Of a stretch of DNA of 29,153 bases, positions 5,780-14,247 are shown piece by piece. The position numbers were made by a program, and so were the translations under genes. Positions within the stretch are counted from its first letter, which is position 1. Every line of letters starts with the position of its first letter. The DNA comes from AC-32 sp035624425 (lineage in GTDB: Bacteria > Actinomycetota > Thermoleophilia > Gaiellales > Gaiellaceae), in NCBI GenBank assembly GCA_035624425.1, contig DASPRN010000088.1, forward strand, positions 1-29,153. Direction: 5' to 3'. Under the pieces are notes generated by a model. The model ran no database searches and was not told where the DNA came from. It saw only the letters and a list, made by a program, of their open reading frames with translations.

Positions 5780-8389
5780 ATGAGCACTGCGGATGCAGCA
5801 GGGGAACCGGCCCTGAGCAGCAAGAACCTCACGGGTGGCCGGCTGATCGGCGGCTACGTGGTCGTGATCGGCTTCCTGGCCGCGGCGATCGCGATCTCGA
5901 TCGGAATCGGCCGCGGCCGCGACCACGCGCCCCCGATCGGTGGCTTCTACAAGTCCGGCTCGCCTTGCCTCGGCAGCAACTTCAAGCTCGCACAGTCCGG
6001 CGAGTTCGTGACTTTCAGCCAGGGGGCCACCGGGAACCTGCGCTTCCAGAGCGGACATATCACGGGCTCGGTCAAGTGCGCGTCGGGCGGGACCGTGCAG
6101 GCCGACCTGGTTCCTCACGGCAGCGGCACCTCGACGACCCTCACAGGCACCCTTGGCTCCTCGCCGGCGACTGCGAAGTTCTCGGCGCCGCTTCCGCCTC
6201 CGGGCGTCACCAAGACGAAGGTCATCAAGCGCACGAGCGAAGAGACCTTCGGGCGCCTGATGCTCGCGATCGCGGCCGTGCTCCTGGCCGCGCGCCTTGT
6301 CGGCGCGGGCACGAACAAGCTCAGCCAGCCGCGGGTGATGGGCGAGGTGCTCGCGGGGATCCTGCTCGGCCCGACGCTGCTCGGCGCAGTCTGGCCGGCC
6401 GCGCAGGCCTACCTCTTCCCGCCCGACATCGTGCCGCTGCTATCCGCGGCAGCCCAGATCGGGCTTGCCTTCTACCTGTTCCTGGTCGGGATGGAGATCG
6501 ACCCGAAGGTCGTCCGGCAGCGGATCGGCCAGGCGGCCTTCATCTCGAACACGAGCGTCGCCTTCCCGCTCGCGCTCGGCTTCCTGATCGCGCTGCCCGT
6601 CTACCGGCTGCTGGCGCCGGACGTGCGCTACACGCCCTTCGCGCTCTTCATGGGCGTCGCGATGTCGATCACCGCCTTCCCGGTGCTGGCGCGGATCCTG
6701 ATCGAGCGCCGGATGCTGAAGCGGCCGGTCGGGGCGCTGTCGATGACCAGTGCGGCCGTCGACGACGTCACCGCCTGGACGCTGCTCGCACTCGCGACTG
6801 CGATTGCCGGGTCGGGAAGCCCGACCCACGCCCTGCGCGTGATCCTCCTCGCCGCCCTCTTCAGTGCCGCGCTGCTGCTGATCGGCAGTCGAATCCTGGA
6901 GCGGATGTCGAGGGCCTACGACGAGGTCGGCCAGGTGACGATCCTCTGGCTGGGGACGATCTTCGTCTGCGTGCTGCTGGCGGCCTACACCGCCCAGCAG
7001 ATCGGGATCGCGGCCATCTTCGGCGCCTTCATGCTCGGGTTGATCATGCCCCGGCGCGCCGGGCTCACCGACGACGTCGGCCGCACGTTCGAGAAGTTCG
7101 TCGTGCTCGTGCTGCTGCCGTTGTTCTTCGTCATCACCGGCCTGAAGACCCACGTGGGCGCGCTCAACAGCACGGAGCTCTGGCTGATCACGCTCTTGCT
7201 GATCGCGGTCGCGATCGTCGGCAAGTTCCTCGGCGCGATGCTCGCGGCGCGCTGGGGCGGGTTCACCTGGCGCGAGTCCTCGGCGATCGGCGCGCTGATG
7301 AACACGCGCGGCCTGACCGAGCTGATCGTCCTCAACATCGCGCTCGACATCGGCGTGATCTCGAACACGCTCTTCACGATGCTGGTCGTGATGGCGCTCG
7401 TCACCACCTTCATGGCCGGGCCGATCCTGCGCCTGATCGACCCGAAGGGCATGTTCTCGGAGCCGGTCGAGGAGGAGCTGCGCCGGGCGCCGCGGACGAC
7501 CGAGGAGCGCGAAGTGCCGGTCTTGCCGCGAACGATCATCGTCGCGCCGCAGGACCCGACGAACCTGGAGGCGCTGCTCACGCTGGCCGAGCCCCTGGCG
7601 AAGTCGATCCCACCCCGCGAGATCGCCATGGTGCAGGTCGTCTCGCCCGAGCGCATCGTCACCGGGACGATTCGCGACGACGCCGAGCTGAAGGAGATCT
7701 CCGACCAGCTCGAGGAGCGGCAGCAGCTCCTCTCGGAGCACGGGATCTCATCCAGGTCGGTGGCGGTCAGCTCGATCGTTCCGGGCCAGGACTACGTGCG
7801 GCTCGCCTCCGAGAAGGAGGTCGACCTGATCATGCTCGACGGCCGGCGGCCGCTGCTCGGCGGCGGGGTTCCGCGCGGCTCGGTCGGGCACGTGCTCGAA
7901 CAGGCGCCCAGTGATGTCGCCGTGCTTGTCGAGAAGCAGGACATGCCGACGCTCGACGCCGACCATCCGGTGATGACGCCGTTCGGCGGCGGCGACCACG
8001 ACTGGGCGGCGCTCGAGCTCGCCGCCTGGATCTCGTCCGCGACCGGCGCTCCGCTGAAGCTCCTCGGTGCGGCCGGCGGCAACGGCGGGGGAGACGCGAG
8101 CAGCGTGCTCGAGTCGGCCTCGCTCGTCGTGCAGCAGCTTGCGGGTGTCACGACCGAGTCGGTGCTCGTCAGCCTGCAGAACGGCGGCATCCTCGACGCG
8201 ACCGAGGGCGCCGGCCTGCTGGTCGTCGGGCTCTCTGACCGCTGGCGGGACGAGGGCCTCGGTCCGGTGCGCTCCGAGATCGCGAAGAGCGCCGAGGCGC
8301 CGATCCTGTTCGTCCGGCGCGGGACCCGGCCGGGTGCGCTGGCGCCTCGCTCGGGCGACGTCACCCGTTTCACCTGGTCACGCGCGTAA
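5780..8389 (+). CDS. CPA2-family cation/proton antiporter with N-terminal exported domain and C-terminal Usp-like domains
   Basis: The product is 869 residues. Helix 1 at about 22-43 is followed by a polar segment of about 110 residues (about 45-155) rich in Gly, Ser and Thr, with Cys63 and Cys100, before the antiporter core. The core (about 157-565) shows many membrane helices and CPA2 motifs: RVMGEVLAGILLGPTLLG, FYLFLVGMEID, and the ion-binding Asp pair AVDD (Asp328-Asp329). The C-terminus (about 583-855) has two regions resembling universal-stress-protein domains (RTIIVAPQDPTNLEALL; GSVGHVLEQAPSDVAVLVEK; IAKSAEAPILFVRRG), as in several actinobacterial CPA2 proteins. It should exchange Na+ or K+ for H+ across the plasma membrane. 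The exported N-terminal insert is unusual for the family. A kinase gene follows after 9 bp and is probably cotranscribed. ATG 5780 fits the start of the first helix. Confidence 0.92.
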   Translation: MSTADAAGEPALSSKNLTGGRLIGGYVVVIGFLAAAIAISIGIGRGRDHAPPIGGFYKSGSPCLGSNFKLAQSGEFVTFSQGATGNLRFQSGHITGSVKCASGGTVQADLVPHGSGTSTTLTGTLGSSPATAKFSAPLPPPGVTKTKVIKRTSEETFGRLMLAIAAVLLAARLVGAGTNKLSQPRVMGEVLAGILLGPTLLGAVWPAAQAYLFPPDIVPLLSAAAQIGLAFYLFLVGMEIDPKVVRQRIGQAAFISNTSVAFPLALGFLIALPVYRLLAPDVRYTPFALFMGVAMSITAFPVLARILIERRMLKRPVGALSMTSAAVDDVTAWTLLALATAIAGSGSPTHALRVILLAALFSAALLLIGSRILERMSRAYDEVGQVTILWLGTIFVCVLLAAYTAQQIGIAAIFGAFMLGLIMPRRAGLTDDVGRTFEKFVVLVLLPLFFVITGLKTHVGALNSTELWLITLLLIAVAIVGKFLGAMLAARWGGFTWRESSAIGALMNTRGLTELIVLNIALDIGVISNTLFTMLVVMALVTTFMAGPILRLIDPKGMFSEPVEEELRRAPRTTEEREVPVLPRTIIVAPQDPTNLEALLTLAEPLAKSIPPREIAMVQVVSPERIVTGTIRDDAELKEISDQLEERQQLLSEHGISSRSVAVSSIVPGQDYVRLASEKEVDLIMLDGRRPLLGGGVPRGSVGHVLEQAPSDVAVLVEKQDMPTLDADHPVMTPFGGGDHDWAALELAAWISSATGAPLKLLGAAGGNGGGDASSVLESASLVVQQLAGVTTESVLVSLQNGGILDATEGAGLLVVGLSDRWRDEGLGPVRSEIAKSAEAPILFVRRGTRPGALAPRSGDVTRFTWSRA

Positions 8390-8398
8390 GAGCGCCGT

Positions 8399-9262
8399 AT
8401 GCTTCGCTCCGTGGCGGTGTCCGTTAAGCGGGAGCTCGAACCTGGCGACATGCTCGCCGGCTACCGGCTCGAGGAGCAGGTCGGCGAGGGCGGCATGGGG
8501 CTCGTCTTCCGGGCGACCCGGGTCGAGGACGGCCGCGAGGTCGCGCTCAAGGTGCTGAAGCTCGAGCTTGCCGACGACCTGATCTTCCAGCATCGCTTCA
8601 ACCAGGAGGCGCGCGCGGCCGCTGAGGTACGCGAGCCGCACCTCGTCCCGATCCTCGAGGCCGACGAGGCCGGCGGCCGCCACTATCTCGCCGTGGACTT
8701 CGTGCACGGCGGCTCGCTGGCCGACCGGCTGGCCGGCTCCGGCCCGCTCTCAGGAGCCGACGCGGTGCGGCTCGTCGAGGAGGTCGCCGCCGGGCTCGAC
8801 GCTCTGCACGCAGCGGGGATCGTCCACCGCGACATCAAGCCGCAGAACATCCTCTTCGACGACGACGGGACGGCGATGCTGACCGATTTCGGCCTGGCCA
8901 AGGGCCGCGCGTACACGGTGCTGACGAAGCCCGGCCAGGTGATCGGGACACTCGACTACCTGGCGCCCGAGCTGATCCGCGGCTCGCCGGCCTCGCCGGC
9001 CTCGGACGTCTACGGGCTCGGCTGTGTCGCTTTCGAGTGCGTCGCCGGGGGAGCGCCGTTCTCGGAGTACTCGCTGCTCGAGGTCGGGATGGCGCATCTC
9101 GAGGAGGAGCCTGCCGACCCGGTCGCCAACCGAGACGACCTCCCGCCCGCGCTGGGCGCTGCGGTGCTCACGGCACTGGCCAAGGATCCGGAGAGCCGGC
9201 CGGCCGCCGGCGCGTACGCCGAAGGGCTGAAGAGAGCAATCGAAGAAGGGAGCCCCGCATGA
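8399..9262 (+). CDS. Soluble Ser/Thr protein kinase (Hanks type)
   Basis: The product is 287 residues and consists almost only of a kinase domain. It has the glycine loop GEGGMGLVF (29-37), catalytic Lys51 (VALKVL), catalytic loop HRDIKPQN (143-150), DFG (163-165), activation segment with several Thr/Tyr, and APELIRG. All catalytic residues are present, so it should be active. Unlike PknB it has no membrane helix and no sensor domain. Start 8399 ATG is used; GTG codons at 8411 and 8417 are alternatives because the Shine-Dalgarno is weak. Its stop overlaps the ATG of the FHA gene (ATGA), so kinase and phospho-threonine reader are translationally coupled. The upstream antiporter or the FHA protein are the obvious candidate substrates (inference). 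Confidence 0.94.
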   Translation: MLRSVAVSVKRELEPGDMLAGYRLEEQVGEGGMGLVFRATRVEDGREVALKVLKLELADDLIFQHRFNQEARAAAEVREPHLVPILEADEAGGRHYLAVDFVHGGSLADRLAGSGPLSGADAVRLVEEVAAGLDALHAAGIVHRDIKPQNILFDDDGTAMLTDFGLAKGRAYTVLTKPGQVIGTLDYLAPELIRGSPASPASDVYGLGCVAFECVAGGAPFSEYSLLEVGMAHLEEEPADPVANRDDLPPALGAAVLTALAKDPESRPAAGAYAEGLKRAIEEGSPA

Positions 9263-9762
9263 GCGCAGTCCTGGTCGTCACGGAAGGGCCCGCCGCGGGC
9301 CGGAGGTTCGAGCTCGACTCCGAGGTCGTGCTCGGCCGCGAGGGCGTCTCGGCGACGATCGCCGACGACTCCGAGCTCTCTCGCCGCCACGCGGCCGTGC
9401 GACCGGCCGCCGGCGGGTTCGAGATCGAGGATCTCGGCTCCCGCAACGGGACGTTCGTGAACGGCCAGAAGATCGAGGGCGCGACGCGCCTGTCCGGTGG
9501 CGACTCGATCAAGATCGGTCAGACGGTCCTCGCGCTCGAAGGCGTGGCACAGGCTGCCGTGACGGCGGTGACGCCGAGCCCCGTGGGGGCGGCTGCCGCT
9601 CCCTCCTCCGGGCCCCCGTCAGAGCCGTTCGGCTCCATGGCGGCGCCTGCGGCCGTCCACCGGCGCGGTATCGCCAGCCGCCAGCTCGGGCCGATGCTCA
9701 TCGCCTGGGCGATCGTGATCGGCGACGCGATCGGGCTCGCGCTCTACTTCTCGCTCCGCTAG
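9259..9762 (+). CDS. FHA-domain protein with C-terminal membrane anchor (FHA-1)
   Basis: The product is 167 residues. The FHA domain at 1-95 has the canonical phospho-Thr site: GR at 26-27, SRRH at 41-44, and SRNGTFVNG around Asn63. A Pro/Ala-rich linker (about 97-142, with VTAVTPSP) leads to one helix at about 145-164 that ends at the C-terminus in LALYFSLR. This makes it a tail-anchored protein with the FHA domain in the cytoplasm. It starts at the ATG that overlaps the kinase stop, with GAAGGGAG upstream. It converges with a paralogue (9766-10362) that ends in VILYLSLR; the stops are 3 bp apart. Likely role: to gather phosphorylated partners at the membrane. Confidence 0.93.
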   Translation: MSAVLVVTEGPAAGRRFELDSEVVLGREGVSATIADDSELSRRHAAVRPAAGGFEIEDLGSRNGTFVNGQKIEGATRLSGGDSIKIGQTVLALEGVAQAAVTAVTPSPVGAAAAPSSGPPSEPFGSMAAPAAVHRRGIASRQLGPMLIAWAIVIGDAIGLALYFSLR

Positions 9763-9786
9763 GGGCTAGCGAAGCGACAGGTAGAG
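9742..9786. terminator. Inverted repeat spanning the two convergent FHA stop codons; possible bidirectional terminator
   Basis: Arms 9742-9762 and 9766-9786 are 21 bases each and match as inverted copies at 18 of 21 positions, with GGG between them. The arms are the 3' ends of the two FHA genes, both encoding LY(F/L)SLR-stop. A transcript of either strand can fold into a long hairpin exactly at the gene ends. There is no U-tract, so termination efficiency is unknown. Confidence 0.6.
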
Positions 9787-10362
9787 GATCACCGCGAGCG
9801 CGGCGAGGACGAAGAGGCCGATCGGCGCGCCGCGGGCCTTGCTCTTCGTGTGCGAGTCGAGCAGCGCGAGCAGCCCTGAGGTGTCGGCGTCCTTGCCTTC
9901 TTTGCCCGCGAGCGCTTCGGGCGGCACGTAGGTCGGCTCGCTCTCTTCCAGCGCGAGCGTCGGGACCTGGCGAACGGCGGTGACCGCCGGCGGCTCGGAC
10001 GGGAGCGGCCGAAGAGCCGTAAGCCCCGCCGGGATCGGCGTGACCGCCGACGGGCCGCCCTCGGCCGTGGCCGGCCGCAGCTGCAGCACGGTCACGCCGA
10101 TGAGCAGCTGGCCGTCGACGCCGAGGTGCGCAGGCCCGTAGATCTCGTCGCCGTCGACGAAGGTGCCGTTGCGCGACTCGAGGTCCTCGACACGCGCTCC
10201 GTCGTCCTCCGGGGTCAGGCGCACGTGGCGGCGTGAGACGAGCTCGTCCTGCAGCAGCGGCCCGTCCGCGGACGGGTCGCGGCCCAGCTCGATCGGCCCG
10301 GCGAGCGGGATCCGACGACCGGCCTCCGGGCCTTCCACGATCTCCAACAGATAGTCAGGCAT
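9766..10362 (-). CDS. FHA-domain protein with C-terminal membrane anchor (FHA-2)
   Basis: The product is 198 residues and paralogous to FHA-1. The FHA domain at 1-96 keeps GR at 27-28, SRRH at 43-46 and SRNGTFVDG around Asn65. The linker (about 100-178) is longer, with SAVTPIP and several other Thr residues (PAVTAVRQVPTLALEE, SEPTYVPP) that could be kinase sites. The C-terminal helix at about 179-196 ends VILYLSLR. ATG 10362 is preferred because GGCGAG lies directly upstream and the FHA fold begins at once; ATG 10377 is a five-codon longer alternative. It is divergent from the kinase-STAND gene (44-bp gap) and convergent with FHA-1, so it sits between two kinase genes. Confidence 0.92.
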   Translation of the reverse strand: MPDYLLEIVEGPEAGRRIPLAGPIELGRDPSADGPLLQDELVSRRHVRLTPEDDGARVEDLESRNGTFVDGDEIYGPAHLGVDGQLLIGVTVLQLRPATAEGGPSAVTPIPAGLTALRPLPSEPPAVTAVRQVPTLALEESEPTYVPPEALAGKEGKDADTSGLLALLDSHTKSKARGAPIGLFVLAALAVILYLSLR

Positions 10363-10372
10363 CTCGCCGCGT

Positions 10373-10400
10373 AGCATAAGGCACTCATGAAGAGGGCCAA
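10373..10400 (-). promoter_or_regulatory. Candidate promoter of FHA-2
   Basis: On the minus strand TTGGCC (10400-10395) and TATGCT (10378-10373) are separated by 16 bases. The pair fits a housekeeping promoter moderately well and would start transcription just before the ATG at 10362. It fills most of the 44-bp gap with the divergent kinase-STAND gene, so the two promoters would have to overlap. Confidence 0.3.
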
Positions 10401-10406
10401 AATCCA

Positions 10407-13400
10407 ATGAGCGAGGCGACACTTCCTGTCGGTGCCCAGGTCGCGGGCTACCGCATCGCGGGCACGCTGGGCCGCGGCGGGATGGGCTTCGTCTACGAAG
10501 CCGAGCACGCGGTGCTCGGCCGCAAGGCGGCGCTGAAGACCCTGCTACCGGAGCTGCTCGAGGACGGCGACTTCCGCCAGCGGTTCGTGGCCGAGTCGCA
10601 GACGGTGGCCGCGCTCGACCACCCGAGCATCATCCCGATCTACGACGCGGGCGACGCCGACGGGATCGTCTACATCGCGATGCGCTACGTGGCCGGCGGC
10701 GACCTCGCGCAGCTGATCGACACCGGGACGCTCGAGATGGAGCGGGCGCTCGACATCCTCGAGCAGGTCGCCGGAGCGCTCGACGCCGCGCACGCGAACG
10801 AGCTGGTGCACCGCGACGTGAAGCCGGCCAACGTGCTGGTCGAGTCGGGCGGCCGCGTGTACCTGACCGACTTCGGCATCGCCAAGCGGGCGCGCACCAA
10901 GGGGGTGACCCAGACCGGCTTCTTCGTCGGCACGCTCGACTACGCGGCGCCGGAGCAGATCCGCGGCGAGTCGGTCGGCGCTCCCGCGGACGTCTACGCG
11001 TTCGGCTGCCTCGTTTTCGAATGCCTGACGGGCAAGAAGCCGTTCGAGCGCGAGACCGACGTGGCGGTGATGTACGCACAGCTCCGGGACGACCCCCCGT
11101 CGGTGCACGAGCTGCGGCCGGAGCTGCCCGCCAGCATCGACGCGGCGCTCGCCCGGGCGCTCGCCAAGGAGGAGGACGGCCGCTACGCGACCTGCCGCGA
11201 GCTGGTCGAAGCGATCCGGTCCTGCCTCGGCGGCGTGATGCCGAGCACGACCACGCCGCCCCGGCCTGCCGCGGTCGTCGAGTCCACGGTGACGAACCTG
11301 CCGATCCCGCCGACGACGCTGATCGGCCGCGACCTCGAGCTGGCCGCGCTCGTCGAGCTGGCCGGGCGCGAGGACGTTCGCCTCGTCACGCTCACCGGCA
11401 CCGGCGGCACCGGGAAGACGCGGCTTGCGATCGCCGTCGCGGCCGAGCTCGCGCCCACGCTCGGCTCGGTCTTCTTCGTGGACCTGGCGCCCGTCGCCGA
11501 GGCCTCGGTGGTCGGCTCGGCGATCGGACAGGTGCTCGGGGTCGAGGAGAGCTCGGACCTCTCACCGGCTGAGTCGATCGCGCGCGGGCTCGGCGAGGGG
11601 AGCGCGCTGCTCGTCCTCGACAACTTCGAGCAGGTGATGGAGGCCAACGACCTCGTGCACGAGCTCCTCGCCGCCGCGCCCGCGCTGACCGTGCTCGTGA
11701 CGAGCCAGGCGCCCCTTCATCTCCGCGACGAGCACGAGTACCCGCTCGATCCGCTCGGCGAGGAGCAGGCAGTCAAGCTCTTCCTCGCCCGTGCGCAGGC
11801 CGTCAAGCCCGGCTTCGAGCTGAAAAACGAGAACTCCGAGGCGGTGCACGCGATCTGCCGGCGGCTCGACGGGCTGCCGCTCGCACTCGAGCTCGCGGCC
11901 GCAAGAGTCAAGCTCCTCAGCCCCGACGCGATCCTGCGCCGGCTCGAGGATTCGCTCGACTTGCTCACGGGCGGCGCCTCCGACCTGCCCACGCGGCAGC
12001 GGACCCTACGCGACGCGATCGACTGGAGCTTCCAGCTGCTGGAGCCGGCGGAGCAAGCGCTGTTCGCGCGGCTCGGCGTCTTCGCGGGCGGCTGCTCGCT
12101 CGAGCTGGCCGACGCGGTCGCCGGCGAGGCGGCCGGGGTCGGCGATGCGCTCGACACGCTTGCCTCGCTCGTGGACAAGAGCCTCGTCCGCCAGCGTGAC
12201 GGCGCCGACGGGGAGCCGCGCTTCGTGCTGCTGGAGACGATCCGCGAGTACGCGCTGGAGCAGCTCGAGGAGCGCGGCGAGCTGGAGGACCTGCGGCGCC
12301 GGCACGCCGAGCGGTTCCTCGCGTCCGTCGAGGCGGCCGAGCCGGAGCTCTTGCGGACGAATCAGGCCGTCTGGCTCGAGCGGCTCGACGCCGACCGCGA
12401 CAACATCCGCGCGGCGCTCGCCTGGGCGACCGCGACCGGCGAGATCGAGCTGGCGCTGCGGATGGCCGGGGCGCTCGTCCGCTTCTGGAGCACCCGCGGC
12501 CTGATGCGGGAGGGGCGGGCGCGACTTGCCGAGGCTCTCGCCGGGCCGGACGCCGTCTCGCCGGCGATCCTGGCCAAGGCCTACTTCGCGGCCGGCTACG
12601 CGGCCCTCGGCGAGGGCGACTTCCGCGAGGCGCGCGCCGACTTCGAGCGGAGCCTCGAGCAGGCGCGGGCGGCCTCCGACGGGCAGGCCGAGGGAGCTGC
12701 GCTGGCGCAGATTGCCTGGGTGGCGATGGCGGGCGGTGAGGCCGAGGAGGCGCGGTCGCTGGCGGAGCAGGCCTCAGCTCTTGCCGAGCAGGCGGGCGAC
12801 AACCTCGTCGCCTCGGGCGCTGCGACGACGCTGGCCGACGTCGCGCTGGCGGAGGGAAAGCTGGACGATGCGATCGAGCTCTTCGAGCGCGGCCTCACTC
12901 TGCGCCGCGGCCTCGGCGACCGGCGCCTGATCGCGAACTCTCTCGTCGGGCTCGGTCGCGCGTACCTGTTGCGAGGCGACTACGACCAGGCCGCCGCGCT
13001 GTTCGAGGAGGCGCTCGGCCTCGCGCGCGAGGTGAAGGACACCTGGATCATCTCGGTCGCGCTCGGCCACCTCGCTCGCGAGCGGCTGCTCGCCGCCGGC
13101 GACACCGCCAAGGCGCGGGAGCTCATCACGGAGGCCCTCCGGCTCGCCCGCGACCGCAACGACCGGCGCCTCGCCGCCGAGTGGGTGCAGACCCTTGCCG
13201 TGGCCTGCGCGCTCGAAGGCTCCCGACCTGACGCGGTCCGCTTCGCCGCTTCGGCTGCCACGCTTTGCGAGACGACCGGCGCCTTGCCCTACCCGGCCGA
13301 GGAGCTGCTCCAGGAGCGCTTCCTGACGGAGGTTCGCGCCGACTCCGGGTTCGCCGCCGCGCTCGGGGCCGCCCGCGCGCAGCCGTCCGAGGAGCTGGTC

Positions 13401-13466
13401 GCCGAGGCCGCCGAGGCCGCCGCTCAGCGCCGCAGCAGCGAGACGATCACGAGCCCGGGGACATAA
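10407..13466 (+). CDS. Ser/Thr kinase-STAND ATPase-TPR fusion (PknK-like)
   Basis: The product is 1019 residues in three parts. Residues 14-272 are a complete Hanks kinase: GRGGMGFVY, Lys44 in AALKTL, HRDVKPAN at 135-142, DFG at 155-157, then APEQIRG. About 305-620 is a STAND/NB-ARC-type ATPase with Walker A GTGGTGKT (331-338, Lys337), Walker B LLVLDNFEQV (Asp near 405) and the GLPLALELAA motif. About 690-930 is an array of TPR-like helical repeats rich in Ala, Glu and Leu. There is no C-terminal LuxR-type DNA-binding domain, unlike MalT or AfsR. M. tuberculosis PknK has a comparable kinase plus MalT-like layout. The TPR array is expected to sense a ligand or protein, the STAND module to switch, and the kinase to signal. 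It probably acts with the adjacent FHA proteins. Its last 20 bp overlap the convergent phosphoesterase gene. Confidence 0.95.
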   Translation: MSEATLPVGAQVAGYRIAGTLGRGGMGFVYEAEHAVLGRKAALKTLLPELLEDGDFRQRFVAESQTVAALDHPSIIPIYDAGDADGIVYIAMRYVAGGDLAQLIDTGTLEMERALDILEQVAGALDAAHANELVHRDVKPANVLVESGGRVYLTDFGIAKRARTKGVTQTGFFVGTLDYAAPEQIRGESVGAPADVYAFGCLVFECLTGKKPFERETDVAVMYAQLRDDPPSVHELRPELPASIDAALARALAKEEDGRYATCRELVEAIRSCLGGVMPSTTTPPRPAAVVESTVTNLPIPPTTLIGRDLELAALVELAGREDVRLVTLTGTGGTGKTRLAIAVAAELAPTLGSVFFVDLAPVAEASVVGSAIGQVLGVEESSDLSPAESIARGLGEGSALLVLDNFEQVMEANDLVHELLAAAPALTVLVTSQAPLHLRDEHEYPLDPLGEEQAVKLFLARAQAVKPGFELKNENSEAVHAICRRLDGLPLALELAAARVKLLSPDAILRRLEDSLDLLTGGASDLPTRQRTLRDAIDWSFQLLEPAEQALFARLGVFAGGCSLELADAVAGEAAGVGDALDTLASLVDKSLVRQRDGADGEPRFVLLETIREYALEQLEERGELEDLRRRHAERFLASVEAAEPELLRTNQAVWLERLDADRDNIRAALAWATATGEIELALRMAGALVRFWSTRGLMREGRARLAEALAGPDAVSPAILAKAYFAAGYAALGEGDFREARADFERSLEQARAASDGQAEGAALAQIAWVAMAGGEAEEARSLAEQASALAEQAGDNLVASGAATTLADVALAEGKLDDAIELFERGLTLRRGLGDRRLIANSLVGLGRAYLLRGDYDQAAALFEEALGLAREVKDTWIISVALGHLARERLLAAGDTAKARELITEALRLARDRNDRRLAAEWVQTLAVACALEGSRPDAVRFAASAATLCETTGALPYPAEELLQERFLTEVRADSGFAAALGAARAQPSEELVAEAAEAAAQRRSSETITSPGT

Positions 13467-14187
13467 CCCAGCAGTCCGCCCACCACTGGGCGTGCGGCAT
13501 GCCGGTCTCGAGCGTTCCGCGGAGGAAGCTCTCGGTGTCGTAGTCCACGCGCCGCAGCTCCAGGGCGAGCCGGCCGTTCTCGTGCGTCAGCAGCCCGTAC
13601 TCGGCCCACGGTGAGATACGCACCCGCTCGCCGGCCGGGAGGCTTCGGAAGGGCAGGCCGACGCTGCCCGGGTTGACGAACACGTGCTCTCGGTGGCCTC
13701 GGACGAGCTGGTAGTGAGTGTGCCCGCCGACGAGGACGGGGGCATCCGTGCCTTCGAGTAGCGCGTCGAGCTCCTCCGCAGGCGTCGAGGCGAGGATCAC
13801 GTCGTCGAAGGAGCGCGGTGAGCCGTGGAAGAAGAGCGCGTCGAGCCCGTCGCCCAGCGAGAGCTCCAGGGACGGCACGTAGCCGCGCATGACCTCGCGC
13901 TGCGCGTCCGAGAGCTGGTCGGCCGCCCACTCCGCCTGCTGCACAAGCATCTTGCCGAGCTCGCCCCCGAGCGCCGGCAGGCCCTCGAGGAAGGCTGCGT
14001 CCCAGTTGCCCATGATCACCGGGCACCCGGTCTCGGCGATCTCGTCCAGCGCGGCACCGGGCTGCGGGCCTACCGCGACGTCGCCGAGGCAGACGAGCTG
14101 GTCGACCTGCTCCCGCTCGATCTCCGCCAGCACGGCGTCCAGCGCCGGCTTGTTCCCATGGATGTCCGAGATGACCGCGATTCGCAC
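13447..14187 (-). CDS. Calcineurin-like metallophosphoesterase (YfcE/MJ0936 type)
   Basis: The 246-residue product carries the full set of metal-binding motifs: DIHGN at 8-12, GDVAVGP at about 35, GNWD near 60, GGHTH near 154 and VNPGSVGLPF. This matches small single-domain phosphodiesterases that split cyclic nucleotides or model phosphodiesters in vitro; the natural substrate is open. It is convergent with the kinase-STAND gene, overlapping it by 20 bp, and divergent from the nucleotide cyclase with a 60-bp gap. A phosphodiesterase beside a cyclase makes cyclic nucleotide turnover plausible (inference). ATG 14187 places the first metal motif at the expected position. Confidence 0.92.
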   Translation of the reverse strand: MRIAVISDIHGNKPALDAVLAEIEREQVDQLVCLGDVAVGPQPGAALDEIAETGCPVIMGNWDAAFLEGLPALGGELGKMLVQQAEWAADQLSDAQREVMRGYVPSLELSLGDGLDALFFHGSPRSFDDVILASTPAEELDALLEGTDAPVLVGGHTHYQLVRGHREHVFVNPGSVGLPFRSLPAGERVRISPWAEYGLLTHENGRLALELRRVDYDTESFLRGTLETGMPHAQWWADCWVMSPGS

Positions 14188-14247
14188 AGAAAGGAGCCTA
14201 AACGCCGCTTCTCATCCGGTGAAATTTGTGCGACTCTTGGTCCGAGG

